64,000 nt of DNA, taken from the NCBI RefSeq assembly GCF_040939305.1, contig NZ_CP162511.1, forward strand, positions 3,596,001 through 3,660,000, in the 5' to 3' direction. The position numbers and the translations under genes are program-made. Shown piece after piece: positions 8,594-19,546 of this stretch. The DNA is from Herbiconiux sp. A18JL235. Its GTDB lineage: Bacteria; Actinomycetota; Actinomycetes; Actinomycetales; Microbacteriaceae. Every line of letters starts with the position of its first letter. Positions within the stretch are counted from its first letter, which is position 1. The notes under the pieces were generated by a model. That model was given only the letters and a program-made list of their open reading frames with translations. It ran no database searches and was not told the origin of the DNA.

Positions 8594-9901
8594 TCAGCCC
8601 TCGAGCGCCTCCAGGTGCGCGACCACCCCGGCGCGCTTGGGCGACCGCGGCGGCAGCAGCCGCAGGGCTGCGGCCCAGACCTCCGCGTCGCCGAGGCCCT
8701 CTTCGGTGGCGGCGTAGTCGAGCATCACGTCGACAGCCGCATCCGTCAGCATCGCCTCCCGCAGCCTCGTGCGCAGCTGCGCCCTGATCTCCTCCACCCC
8801 GGGAGCCTCCGAACCCGGCAGCAGCGGCCCGCGGGAGGCCGCGAGCGCCACCCGGTGGGCGCCGCGATCGAGCAGGGACACGACGCGATGGGCGTCGAGC
8901 TCGAGCGGCGCCGCGAGGCGGTACGGCCGCGACAGCAGCTCGACGCCCGTGCCCTGCTGCTCGAGGATGCGTCGCAACCGCACGATCTCGGCCCGCAGCG
9001 TCACCACCGCCTCCTCGCCGTAGACGAGCTCGGCGAGCCGCGAGGCCGACAACCCCTCGCGATGCCAGGCGAGCACCGTGACGATCTCGGAGTGGCGCGA
9101 GCTCAGCTCGACCGTGGCGTCGTCGGCCACCAGCTCGCCGGTGTCGCGACCCAGCACGTGCAGCGCGGCCGGGCGGCGGCGCACCCGGGTCGGGCCGGCC
9201 CCGCCCCTCGTCCCACCCCGGGTATCGGCCGACGGGCCGAAGCCGGCGACGCTCATCCGCTCGCCGTGCTCCTCCGTGCGTGACCCTCGGTCTCGCAGCC
9301 CCTTGAGTCGCAGCACCATGAGCTCGGCCTCGGCTGCGGCCGCGGTGGCTTCGATCAGCGGCAGGGTGTGCGGGTCGACCGCCCGCGCATCGCCCGTGAT
9401 GTCTATGACGCCCAGGATGCGCCGGGTCTCGGGGTCATGCACCGGCACCGCGGTGCAACTCCAGCCGTGCACCAGGCGGTTGAAGTGCTCGGAGTCGTGG
9501 ATCTGGATGCCGTGGTCGAGTTCGAGCGCCGTGCCCGGAGCCGAGGTGCCCACCGTGCGCTCCGACCAGCCGGCCCCTTCGACGAAGCGCATCTGCTCGG
9601 CCCGGCGCTTGGCCGCGTTGTCGCCCTCCACCCAGAGCAGTCTGCCCATCTCGTCACCGACCGCCACGAGGAGGCCGGAGCCCTCAGCATCCTTCACCAG
9701 GAGTTTGCGGATGACGGGCAGCACCGGAGCGAGCGGATGCGCGAGTCGGAACTCGGCCAGCACGTCTTCTCCCACCTCGAGCGCCGGCAGGTGCTCGGGG
9801 TCGAGCTCCCGCTCGCGCGCCCGCTGCCACGATTCGTGCACGACCGTGCGCGGGCGCCTGGGCACGGCGATCCCGGGGAGCGCGAGCCAGGGGCTTCTCA
9901 T
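8594..9901 (-). CDS. AcoR-like GAF-domain transcriptional regulator
   Basis: About 435 residues. The N-terminal part matches the sensor half of AcoR-type activators (VHESWQRARERELD, then a GAF domain with GDEMGRLLWVEGDN and ILGVIDITGDA). Instead of an AAA+ domain there is a winged-helix-like region (ELSSRHSEIVTVLAWHREGL, LRAEIVRLRRIL). In actinobacteria such proteins commonly sit beside ExaC-type aldehyde dehydrogenases, and one starts 7.3 kb away. The ATG at 9901 (MRSPW) is chosen over that at 9916; neither has a ribosome site. Confidence 0.78.
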   Translation of the reverse strand: MRSPWLALPGIAVPRRPRTVVHESWQRARERELDPEHLPALEVGEDVLAEFRLAHPLAPVLPVIRKLLVKDAEGSGLLVAVGDEMGRLLWVEGDNAAKRRAEQMRFVEGAGWSERTVGTSAPGTALELDHGIQIHDSEHFNRLVHGWSCTAVPVHDPETRRILGVIDITGDARAVDPHTLPLIEATAAAAEAELMVLRLKGLRDRGSRTEEHGERMSVAGFGPSADTRGGTRGGAGPTRVRRRPAALHVLGRDTGELVADDATVELSSRHSEIVTVLAWHREGLSASRLAELVYGEEAVVTLRAEIVRLRRILEQQGTGVELLSRPYRLAAPLELDAHRVVSLLDRGAHRVALAASRGPLLPGSEAPGVEEIRAQLRTRLREAMLTDAAVDVMLDYAATEEGLGDAEVWAAALRLLPPRSPKRAGVVAHLEALEG

Positions 9902-10004
9902 GGCGCAACCGCCCATCGTCGTCGATCGAGGAGGAGACGTCGCCCGCTCGGGGCGATCGCGGTCTCAGTATCGCTCGCCGGCGCCGGGAAAACCAGGACT
10001 CCGT

Positions 10005-10511
10005 TCAGGCCAGCACGCGCGACGCCCTCATGGTGTGGGAGCTCACCGTGATGCAGTCGGCGCCGAAGGTGAAATCGCCGAGCACCTGCTGGCCGGCGAG
10101 TACCTGGGGCAGCCAGTACTTCGCGTCGTCCCACATGCGGGCGAGCGGGAGGTCGTCGACGCGGTACCAGGCGGGGACGACCTCGTCGCTCTCGCGCGGC
10201 TCGCCGCTGAAGCGATCGGTGACGAACACCGTGGAGTCCTGGCTCCAGTTCTCGCGGAACGGGAAGGAGAACTTCACCAGTCCGCGTTCGGTGAGGTCGG
10301 CGGGGTCGACGACGAGGCTCGACTCCTCCTCGATCTCGCGCACGACGGCCTCGAGCGCCGTCTCGCCCACCTCGATCTTGCCGCCGAGGCCGACGATGTT
10401 GCCCGAGCCCATGCCGGTCTTCTTACGACCGAGCAGCACCTCGACGGCACCGCCGTCACCGACGCGGGTGAGGAAGGCGACGCAGACCTGATAGGGCGAG
10501 ACGGGCGACAT
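10005..10511 (-). CDS. NUDIX hydrolase (MutT/8-oxo-dGTP diphosphatase-like)
   Basis: A 168-residue hydrolase of nucleoside-diphosphate-linked substrates. The Nudix box GGKIEVGETALEAVVREIEEE is complete in its metal-binding glutamates (REIEEE), though the following glycine is replaced by Ser. RKKTGMGSGNIVGLGGK upstream is typical of MTH1/MutT-like enzymes that clean oxidised purine nucleotides. The ATG has no Shine-Dalgarno, but TATCAT lies exactly six bases upstream on the coding strand, indicating a leaderless transcript and supporting this start. Confidence 0.88.
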   Translation of the reverse strand: MSPVSPYQVCVAFLTRVGDGGAVEVLLGRKKTGMGSGNIVGLGGKIEVGETALEAVVREIEEESSLVVDPADLTERGLVKFSFPFRENWSQDSTVFVTDRFSGEPRESDEVVPAWYRVDDLPLARMWDDAKYWLPQVLAGQQVLGDFTFGADCITVSSHTMRASRVLA

Positions 10512-10601
10512 CTCCGGATGATATCCCGCCCATGTTTTCGGGATGTTTCGGGCGGGACGGCGGCTCTGGGCGCGACGACGCGTGAGGCGTAGCCTGAGCG
10601 T

Positions 10602-10772
10602 ATGAGCACATTCGTCGATCCCCCCACCCCCGAATCGTTCGAGCACAACGGCCAGCACCCCGAAGTCGACGACGACGAGCAGACAGACTCCTTCGACCAG
10701 AAGCTGGAGCAGGAGTTCAAGGAGTTCGTCGGCGACGCCGAGCCCACCGACGGGCCGGCGCCGGCAGGCTGA
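10602..10772 (+). CDS. Small acidic protein, function unknown (56 aa)
   Basis: Starts MSTFVDPPTPESFEHNGQ and is rich in Asp, Glu and Gln with no membrane segment. TAGCCT six bases before the ATG looks like the -10 element of a leaderless gene. Its stop overlaps the likely start of the downstream zinc-finger gene (CTGA), so translational coupling is plausible. I do not recognise a family. Confidence 0.6.
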   Translation: MSTFVDPPTPESFEHNGQHPEVDDDEQTDSFDQKLEQEFKEFVGDAEPTDGPAPAG

Positions 10773-11128
10773 TCACGATCGAGCACGACGACGCGCTCGC
10801 GCGTCTCACCGAGGAGCGCGCCGCCGCGGACGAGGAGATCGTCTCCCTCGAGGCCGCGATCGGCGCGCTCCGCGGCATCCGCCAGTCGTCGTCGGACGAC
10901 GACGAGCACGACCCCGAGGGGCCGACCCTCTCGAGCGAGTGGTCGCGGCTTGCCGGTCTGCTGGCCGAGGCCCGGGTGCGTCTCGACGAGACGGATGCGG
11001 CGCTCACCCGCCTCGCGGAGGATCGCTACGGCCTGTGCGAGCGCTGCGGAGAGCCGATCGGCGCGGGCAGGCTCGAGGCGAGACCCACGGCGCGACTGTG
11101 CATAGCGTGCGCCAGCGCGGCACGGTAG
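10769..11128 (+). CDS. TraR/DksA-type C4 zinc-finger protein, non-standard start
   Basis: About 119 residues. The C-terminus has the DksA/TraR zinc finger: YGLCERCGEPIGAGRLEARP followed by CIAC. Such proteins bind the secondary channel of RNA polymerase or act as small stress regulators. Between the preceding in-frame stop and the conserved region there is no ATG, GTG or TTG in this frame. The first plausible start is the CTG at 10769, which overlaps the upstream stop as CTGA. Either CTG initiation with coupling, or a frameshift joining it to the 56-residue ORF, explains this. Confidence 0.8.
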   Translation: MITIEHDDALARLTEERAAADEEIVSLEAAIGALRGIRQSSSDDDEHDPEGPTLSSEWSRLAGLLAEARVRLDETDAALTRLAEDRYGLCERCGEPIGAGRLEARPTARLCIACASAAR

Positions 11129-11425
11129 TCACGTCCGGTCGGCGTCGCCCGCCTCACGACCGTCGGTCTCGGCATCGCCGCCGAGCTCCCACGGCAGGGG
11201 GCCCTCCAGCTCCACCGGCTCCTCGGGCGGGCTGTCGAAGCCGCCCGGCCGCTCGACGCGGCCGAAGAAGCCCATCTGGTTGCTCTTCCGGCGCACCGAC
11301 TCCGCCTCACCGGCCTCCGCATCCGTCTCGCCCGACGGCCTACGGCCGAAGTAGCGGGCACGCAGGCGCTCGTTGAAGCTCCGGCGGTTCGATTCGCCCG
11401 GCTCGCCCGTCTCCTCGGCGGCCAT
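11129..11425 (-). CDS. Hypothetical hydrophilic protein (98 aa) downstream of argA
   Basis: Charged, glycine/glutamate-rich protein beginning MAAEETGEPGESNRRSFNER with no predicted membrane segment. It overlaps the argA stop by one base (TGATG), so it is translated in the same operon. Its stop lies directly against that of the convergent zinc-finger gene. I do not recognise a family. Confidence 0.6.
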   Translation of the reverse strand: MAAEETGEPGESNRRSFNERLRARYFGRRPSGETDAEAGEAESVRRKSNQMGFFGRVERPGGFDSPPEEPVELEGPLPWELGGDAETDGREAGDADRT

Positions 11426-11943
11426 CAGAGGTGCTTCAGCATGCGCGTGTTGCCGAGCGTATTGGGCTTCACGCGCGCCAGGTCGAGGAACTCGGCGACG
11501 CCCTCGTCGGGCGAGCGCACGAGCTCGGCGTAGACCTCGGGGTCGACGAGCGACAGGGGCGACGCGGTGTACCCGTTGCGTTCGAAGAAGGGCACCTCGA
11601 AGGTGAGGCAGAACAGGCGGCTGAGGCCGAGTTCACGGGCGTCGGCCTCGATCTGCTCGAGCAGCGCCCGGCCCACGCCCTTGCCGAGCCAGTCGTCGTG
11701 CACGGCGAGGGTGCGCACCTCGCCGAGGTCTTCCCAGAACACGTGCAGCGCGCCGCAGCCGATGGCCCGGCCCTCGGAGTCTTCGGCGATACGGAACTCC
11801 TGCACGGCCTCGTAGAAGACCACCGCGTCTTTGCCGAGCAGGATTCGTCGCTGCACCAGGGGCTCCACGAGGCTCTGGATCCACGGGACGTCACTGGTGC
11901 GTGCCCGCCGCACGGTGAAGGCGGGCGCTTCGGTCGAACTCAT
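11425..11943 (-). CDS. argA: Amino-acid N-acetyltransferase (N-acetylglutamate synthase, actinobacterial type)
   Basis: First step of arginine synthesis: transfers acetyl from acetyl-CoA to glutamate. The 172-residue single GNAT domain closely follows the short mycobacterial ArgA (Rv2747) in key stretches: VRRARTSDVPWI at the start, YEAVQEF, GCGALHVFWEDLGEVRT, the acetyl-CoA loop GKGVGRALL, and the tail GVAEFLDLARVKPNTLGNTR. No Shine-Dalgarno is present; TACGCT lies exactly six bases before the ATG, so a leaderless transcript is likely. Confidence 0.9.
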   Translation of the reverse strand: MSSTEAPAFTVRRARTSDVPWIQSLVEPLVQRRILLGKDAVVFYEAVQEFRIAEDSEGRAIGCGALHVFWEDLGEVRTLAVHDDWLGKGVGRALLEQIEADARELGLSRLFCLTFEVPFFERNGYTASPLSLVDPEVYAELVRSPDEGVAEFLDLARVKPNTLGNTRMLKHL

Positions 11944-11991
11944 CGAACCAGCGTAATGGTCGCGCGGCCCCCGCCCGCCCCACGGGAACGC

Positions 11992-12027
11992 CGAAGGGCC
12001 GGCCACCCTGAGGTGACCGGCCCTTCG
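11992..12027 (-). terminator. Rho-independent-like terminator after clpC
   Basis: A stem with CGAAGGGCCGG arms extended by CAC pairs across a short loop, starting 23 bases beyond the clpC stop. No T-run follows on either strand, as is common for actinobacterial terminators. Confidence 0.65.
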
Positions 12028-12049
12028 TGCGTTGTCTCGCGCGCGACGT

Positions 12050-14566
<2,517 letters not shown>

Positions 14567-14624
14567 GTCAGTCTCCCTGGTCGCCAGGGCCGGTGGATGG
14601 CGACCGTTAGGAAGAGACTAACGA

Positions 14625-14654
14625 GCGAACCGGGGCCGGACAGCCCCTGTTCGC
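14625..14654 (-). terminator. Hairpin between the DUF5684 gene and clpC
   Basis: GCGAAC-x-GGGGC and GCCCC-x-GTTCGC form arms of 12 bases with one mismatch around a 6-base loop. It lies 18 bases beyond the DUF5684 stop and about 60 bases upstream of clpC. Likely a terminator; the GCGAAC/GTTCGC ends could also be a protein site for clpC control. Confidence 0.55.
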
Positions 14655-14671
14655 CGTGGGCGTGACTGCAC

Positions 14672-15103
14672 TCAGATGCGCACGCCGCCGGTGCGCTCGC
14701 CCGGGTACGGAACTCCCTGGTACGGGGCGCTGCCGAAGCCGAGGATCGGGTAGCCGACGAAGGGCAGGGGCCAGAACAGCAGGAAGAAGCCGAACACGCC
14801 GCCCCGGCCGAACCGCCGGGCGATCTCGACGGCGACGATGATTCCGACGATGATGTTCGCGATGGGGATGATGTACCAGATGAACCACCAGCCGGGGCGG
14901 CCGGCGGTCTTGCACAGCGTCCAGATGTTGTAGAACGGGATGATCGCGGCCCAGCCGTGCAGGCCGGCCTTGGTGAACATCGCCCACTGGCCGGCGATGG
15001 TGAGCACCACGACGACGAGGCTGAACACCCCCGTGATGGGGTCGAGCTGGTACCCGTAGTTCCAGACGAAGCTGTCGTTGTCGGCGAGCACGGATGCGAG
15101 CAT
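14672..15103 (-). CDS. DUF5684-type small membrane protein
   Basis: A 143-residue protein with four hydrophobic segments (about residues 25-42, 50-62, 72-95 and 102-122). The stretch AGLHGWAAIIPFYNIWTL and the GRPGWWF segment are typical of the DUF5684 family, which has no known function. A G-rich run directly before the ATG may act as ribosome site. It is a single gene divergent from the pirin gene. Confidence 0.75.
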   Translation of the reverse strand: MLASVLADNDSFVWNYGYQLDPITGVFSLVVVVLTIAGQWAMFTKAGLHGWAAIIPFYNIWTLCKTAGRPGWWFIWYIIPIANIIVGIIVAVEIARRFGRGGVFGFFLLFWPLPFVGYPILGFGSAPYQGVPYPGERTGGVRI

Positions 15104-15154
15104 GGATCCCCCCTGGATGACCTGACGTTCTGCCGAGGGAAATAGTATTCGGTC

Positions 15155-16087
15155 ATGGACAGCCTCGAGGTGATCGCCGCGCGCGAGGTGCCCCTCGGCG
15201 GTCCGCGCGCCATGACGGTCTACCGCACCCTGCCCAGCAGAGAGCGCACGACCATCGGGGCCTGGTGCTTCATCGACCACTACGGGCCGTCGCGGGTGAC
15301 CGAGACCGGGGGCATGGTCGTGCCGCCGCATCCGCACACCGGGCTGCAGACCGTGAGCTGGCTGTTCGCCGGCGAGATCGAGCACCGCGACTCGGTGGGC
15401 AGTCACGCCTTCGTGCGGCCGGGCACCCTCAACCTCATGACCGCCGGGCACGGCATCTCGCACTCCGAGGTGTCGACGGCGGCCACGACGACGCTGCACG
15501 GGGTGCAGCTCTGGGTCGCACTGCCCGACGCCTCGCGCGACGTCGCACCGTTCTTCGAGAGCATCGATGCGGCCACGACGACGATCGGCGACTCCACGGT
15601 GAGCGTGTTCGTGGGCTCGCTCGGCGACGCCTCCGTCGCGGCCACCACGTTCTCGCCGCTCGTCGCCGCCGAGATCCTGCTGCCGGCCGGCGGGCGCACG
15701 GAGCTGCCGCTCGACGCCGCCTTCGAGCACGGCGTGCTCGTCGACGCCGGCCCGGTCGAGGTCGACGGCGAGTCGTTCGACCGCACAGAGCTGGTCTACC
15801 TGGGCGAGGGCCGCGCATCCGTGTCGCTGGAGGCGGGCGAGCATCCGGTGCGCCTCGTGCTCATCGGTGGCACGCCGTTCGGCGAGCGGCTGCTCATGTG
15901 GTGGAACTTCGTGGGGCGCACCCATGAGGAGGTCGTCGGCTTCCGCGACGAGTGGCAGCGCGAGTCGGGCTTCGAGGGTACCTCGGATGCCGCGGCTCGC
16001 CGCTTCGGAGCCACCGACCACCACTACACGGGCAAGCCCCTGCCTGCCCCCGTGCTGCCCGGAGTGCGCCTTCAGCCCCGTCGCTAG
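15155..16087 (+). CDS. Pirin family protein
   Basis: A 310-residue bicupin. The N-terminal cupin carries the metal-binding histidines of pirins in PPHPHTGLQTVSW, IEHRDSVGS and GHGISHSE, so a metal site is intact. Pirins act as redox or quercetinase-type enzymes, or as regulators; the role here is not evident. TAGTAT lies six bases before the ATG with no Shine-Dalgarno, implying a leaderless mRNA. The stop shares the sequence CTAG with that of the convergent mntP gene. Confidence 0.88.
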   Translation: MDSLEVIAAREVPLGGPRAMTVYRTLPSRERTTIGAWCFIDHYGPSRVTETGGMVVPPHPHTGLQTVSWLFAGEIEHRDSVGSHAFVRPGTLNLMTAGHGISHSEVSTAATTTLHGVQLWVALPDASRDVAPFFESIDAATTTIGDSTVSVFVGSLGDASVAATTFSPLVAAEILLPAGGRTELPLDAAFEHGVLVDAGPVEVDGESFDRTELVYLGEGRASVSLEAGEHPVRLVLIGGTPFGERLLMWWNFVGRTHEEVVGFRDEWQRESGFEGTSDAAARRFGATDHHYTGKPLPAPVLPGVRLQPRR

Positions 16088-16653
16088 AACGCGATGACGC
16101 CGAGGTGCTCGAGCAGGATCTTGAGGCCGATCAGCACGAGGATGACACCGCCGATGACCTCCGCGGGGCCGCGGAAACGCAGGCCGACCCGGTGACCGAC
16201 GACGATGCCGGCGAAGGTGAGCACGGCCGTGGTGACACCGATGACGGCGATCGCCTCCCAGATCGACACCGCGACGAAGGCGAGCGAGATGCCGACGGCG
16301 AGGGCGTCGATACTCGTGGCGACGGCGAGCACGAGGAGCTCGCGCACGTCGAGGCGGCTCTCGATCTCTCTCTGCTCGGCCTTCGCGAAGGCCTCCCAGA
16401 TCATCTTGCCGCCGATGAGGGCGAGCAGGCCGAAGGCGATCCAGTGGTCGACCGGGGCGATGAACTGGTTCAGCTGCGTGCCGAGCACCCACCCGACGAG
16501 CGGCATCGCCGCCTGGAACGCACCGAAGGTGACGGCGATGACGAGGGCGTGTCGCACGTCGAAGCGCCGCATCTGCAGGCCCTTGCCGAGGGCCACCGCG
16601 AAGGCGTCGGCGGAGACGCCGAGCGCGAGCAGGAAGATCGACCAGAGTGCCAC
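16084..16653 (-). CDS. mntP: Manganese efflux pump MntP family
   Basis: A 189-residue, six-helix membrane protein exporting Mn2+. The two half-repeats carry the conserved acidic motifs SADAFAVALGKGL and SIDALAVGISLAF. The GTG at 16653 with GAAGG upstream gives the usual family N-terminus (VALWSIFLLALGVSADAF). An ATG at 16734 would add 27 hydrophilic residues not typical of MntP. I looked for a yybP-ykoY riboswitch in the 156 bases upstream and saw no convincing core. Confidence 0.9.
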   Translation of the reverse strand: MALWSIFLLALGVSADAFAVALGKGLQMRRFDVRHALVIAVTFGAFQAAMPLVGWVLGTQLNQFIAPVDHWIAFGLLALIGGKMIWEAFAKAEQREIESRLDVRELLVLAVATSIDALAVGISLAFVAVSIWEAIAVIGVTTAVLTFAGIVVGHRVGLRFRGPAEVIGGVILVLIGLKILLEHLGVIAF

Positions 16654-16809
16654 GGGATTGCCTTCGGTAGGGGCCGGCGCCGGAACAGCATCGGCGTCGT
16701 CGCTGCCACGGGGAATGCCGCCGCGGCCGTGCACCAGTGTGGCCGAATGGCCCTCTCGCGTGCCACCCGAGAGCCCCGATTCCCAGTATTTCGGGCCGCC
16801 GAACCGGCC

Positions 16810-18282
16810 CTACTGGATGGCTGAGGTGAGGCGGGCGAGGTTGTCGAGGATGGTGGAGCGCAGGGGCTGCTTGCGCCACTCCTCGAGCGTGAGCTCGCGG
16901 CTCACCTCGCGGTAACCCGCCTCGACCTCGCGCATCTCGTCGACGAAGCTGCGGCCGCGCACCATGAGCGAGACCTCCATGTTGAGGCTGAACGAGCGCA
17001 TGTCCATGTTGCTCGAACCGATCACGGCCACCTCGTCGTCGATGGTGAAGTGCTTCGAGTGCAGGATGTACGGCGCCTGGTACATGAAGATGCGCACCCC
17101 CGCCCGCAGCAGCACCTCGTAGTAGGAGCGCTGCGCGTGGTACACCAGCGCCTGGTCGCCGATCTCGGAGACGAACAGGTGCACGTCGACACCGCGCTGG
17201 GTGGCGGTGGTGATGGCGTAGAGCATCGCGTCGTCGGGCACGAAGTACGGGCTCGTGATGATGATGCGCTCCTGTGCCGCGTAGAGCAGCGCGAGGAACA
17301 GGCGGAGGTTGTTCTCGCCCTCGAATCCGGGACCGGAGGGCACCACCTGCATGTCGAGCGCATCCGGTTCGTCGTCGATGATGTCGTCGGTGATGGCGCG
17401 CGTCTCACGCAGCAGCAGCTCGTTCGACTCGCTGTACCAGTCGGTGATGAAGATGGCGTTGATTCCCGCCACGATCGGCCCCTCGAGGCGCGTCATGAGG
17501 TCTTGCCACTTCAGGCCGCGCTTGAGGTTGCCCTTCTTGTTGTAGCTGCGGTCGACGACGTTCTGCGAACCCATGAACGCCACGTCGCCGTCGACCACGA
17601 GGATCTTGCGGTGGTTGCGCAGATCGGGCCGCTGCCACTTGCCCTTCAGCGGCTGCACCGGCAGCATGAAGTGCCATTTCACGCCCATCTGGTTCAGCAG
17701 CTTCACCGTCTTCTTGTGCCCGGGCGCGCGCACCGACGCGATGTGGTCGAGCAGCACCCGCACGGTGACCCCGCGCTTCACGGCGGCGGCGAGGGCGTCG
17801 AAGAAGGGCTTCGTGGTCTGGTCGTAGGAGAGGATGTAGAACTCGGCGTGCACGTAGCGGTGAGCCTTGTCGATCTCGGCGGTCATCAGACGGATGCTCG
17901 CGTCGTAGTCTCCGACGAGCGTCGCCTGGTTGCCACCGACCAGCGGCATCGCGCCCAGCGTGCGGTTGAGCTCGACGACGTTCTTGAACCACGGCGGCCA
18001 CGGGTCGTCGTCGCTGACGCGCTCGATGCCCTCCGTGGTCTCGATGATGAACTCGTTGATGGCGTACTGCTTGTCGCGCCTGCCCTTCGGCAGCTTGTAG
18101 CTGCCGATGAGCAGGAACAGCAGGAAGCCCACGTAGGGCAGCACGAAGATGGCCATGAGCCAGGCGATGCCGGTCGAGGGACGACGGTTGCGCGGCACGG
18201 TGATGACCGCGATGATGCGGATGAGCAGGTCGACAGCCAGCAGCAGGAGCGTCACAAGCACCGCGATGTCTGTACCCGTCAC
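16810..18282 (-). CDS. cls: Cardiolipin synthase, phospholipase-D type
   Basis: A 490-residue membrane-anchored enzyme joining phosphatidylglycerol units into cardiolipin. Two N-terminal helices (residues 8-28 and 38-60, PLDc_N) are followed by two PLD domains with HKD motifs NHRKILVVDGDVAFMGSQN and HSKHFTIDDEVAVIGSSNMD. Both catalytic histidine-lysine pairs are intact and the length is typical. The GTG start has GGGGAG five bases upstream. Confidence 0.93.
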   Translation of the reverse strand: MTGTDIAVLVTLLLLAVDLLIRIIAVITVPRNRRPSTGIAWLMAIFVLPYVGFLLFLLIGSYKLPKGRRDKQYAINEFIIETTEGIERVSDDDPWPPWFKNVVELNRTLGAMPLVGGNQATLVGDYDASIRLMTAEIDKAHRYVHAEFYILSYDQTTKPFFDALAAAVKRGVTVRVLLDHIASVRAPGHKKTVKLLNQMGVKWHFMLPVQPLKGKWQRPDLRNHRKILVVDGDVAFMGSQNVVDRSYNKKGNLKRGLKWQDLMTRLEGPIVAGINAIFITDWYSESNELLLRETRAITDDIIDDEPDALDMQVVPSGPGFEGENNLRLFLALLYAAQERIIITSPYFVPDDAMLYAITTATQRGVDVHLFVSEIGDQALVYHAQRSYYEVLLRAGVRIFMYQAPYILHSKHFTIDDEVAVIGSSNMDMRSFSLNMEVSLMVRGRSFVDEMREVEAGYREVSRELTLEEWRKQPLRSTILDNLARLTSAIQ

Positions 18283-18321
18283 TGCGTCTCCCCTGTCGAA
18301 CTCCCAGGGATACCGTATCGG

Positions 18322-18501
18322 TTAAGAGGCCTGTGACTTCTCCGGCAGCCCGAGTCGGCGCCGTTCCTCCGACTCGACCTTCGCCAGAGCGCGACGCTCC
18401 GACTTGTCGGCCCGCACGACCGCACGCATGATGAACCAGAACACCAGACCGATCAGCACGGTCGGGGCCAGTGCGAACACGGCGGGCCAGAAGTCGTTCA
18501 C
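18322..18501 (-). CDS. Small single-span membrane protein (59 aa)
   Basis: Starts at GTG (MNDFWPAVFALAPTVLIGLV), with one hydrophobic segment at residues 5-26 followed by a highly charged basic/acidic tail (RADKSERRALAKVESEERRR). TATCGT lies seven bases upstream, consistent with leaderless expression. Similar short proteins are widespread in Microbacteriaceae, but I know of no assigned role. Confidence 0.65.
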   Translation of the reverse strand: MNDFWPAVFALAPTVLIGLVFWFIMRAVVRADKSERRALAKVESEERRRLGLPEKSQAS

Positions 18502-18564
18502 GTCGTCAACGATACGTCATGAGCCTGGGAGCCGACCCGCGCATCCGTCGCGCCCGACCGCCCG

Positions 18565-19287
18565 TCAGCTCACCCGTGCGATGAGCACGCTCACCAGAAG
18601 CGCGACGATCACCGTGTTGAAGGTGAAGGCGATGATGCTGTAGCTCATCACGACGCGGCGCATTCCACGCGTCGTGATGTCGACGTCGGAGCCGCCGAAG
18701 GTGGTGCCGATCTGCGCGGCGAGGTACAGGTAGTCGGTGAACAGGGGCGCGCCGGTTCCCGGGAAAACCGCTCCCCCGTGCACCTCGTCGTGGCGGGCGA
18801 TGTGCACCGCGAACGACACCATGGTGACCGCCCAGGAGCCCGCCACCGCGACGACCGCACCCCAGGTGACCAGCGGCGACGAGCCGAGCGAGGGGTTCAG
18901 CGCGAGATAGACGACGGCCACGATGGCGAAGGCCGATCCGGCGACGGCCCAGGAGACGGCACCGGCTCCCATGGAGGCGGCGAGCACACGTCGCCATCCC
19001 TTCTCGGGCGGTGCGGTGCGGCGGAGCCTGCGGGCGAACTCGTGCGAGCCGACCCGCCCGAAGACGACCAGGGAGATGATGATGGCGCTCACGCAGTAGG
19101 CGCCCCAGAACACGAGCACACCGGCCACGGTGAGTTCGAGCAGCTCGACCTCGAGCATGAAGATCGCGACGAACTGGAAGCCGAAGCCCACGATGACCGC
19201 CGGCACCATCGCGATGAGGCTGCGCGGCACGTCGTGCGCGAAGACCGGCACGCGGGCGTCGCGGGAGCGGGCGCGGGCTGCGGTCAT
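18565..19287 (-). CDS. DUF1345 domain-containing membrane protein
   Basis: A 240-residue protein with about five hydrophobic segments. The C-terminal half holds the DUF1345 pattern: ARHDEVHGGAVF, then FTDYLYLAAQIGTTFGGSDV, TTRGMRRVVMSYSIIAFTFN. Function unknown. The ATG at 19287 is preferred over GTG at 19293 because TACGGT is seven bases upstream of it, matching other leaderless genes here. Confidence 0.82.
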   Translation of the reverse strand: MTAARARSRDARVPVFAHDVPRSLIAMVPAVIVGFGFQFVAIFMLEVELLELTVAGVLVFWGAYCVSAIIISLVVFGRVGSHEFARRLRRTAPPEKGWRRVLAASMGAGAVSWAVAGSAFAIVAVVYLALNPSLGSSPLVTWGAVVAVAGSWAVTMVSFAVHIARHDEVHGGAVFPGTGAPLFTDYLYLAAQIGTTFGGSDVDITTRGMRRVVMSYSIIAFTFNTVIVALLVSVLIARVS

Positions 19288-19332
19288 GCGCACGACCGTA
19301 CCCGGAGCCGGCGCGCTCGCCCACCGCCGCTG

Positions 19333-19536
19333 CTAGTGGGTGAGGATGCCCCAGACCCCCGACCCGATGAGATACAGCCCAACTCCGCCCACGATCACCC
19401 AGATCGCGATGCGCGAGTTCGAGGGCCGGTTGGGGTTCTTGCCCTTCTCGGCCTCCTCTGCCTTCTTCTGCAGGTTCTCCCGCTCGGTCTTGCCCGGCTC
19501 GAACGGGTCTTTGCTGCCACCGCCCAGAAAGCTCAC
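19333..19536 (-). CDS. Small membrane protein (67 aa) downstream of lysS
   Basis: Hydrophilic, lysine/glutamate-rich N-terminus ([19 protein letters not shown]) and one C-terminal hydrophobic segment (residues 43-64). The GTG start lies 11 bases after the lysS stop, with GAGG upstream, so it is the last gene of the folate/pantothenate/lysS operon. No family recognised. Confidence 0.65.
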   Translation of the reverse strand: MSFLGGGSKDPFEPGKTERENLQKKAEEAEKGKNPNRPSNSRIAIWVIVGGVGLYLIGSGVWGILTH

Positions 19537-19546
19537 GCGCCGAACC

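Noticed and set aside
16654..16809. Possible yybP-ykoY manganese riboswitch upstream of mntP
   Set aside because: The expected conserved core is not present by eye; only GC-rich hairpins are seen. A covariance-model search would decide.
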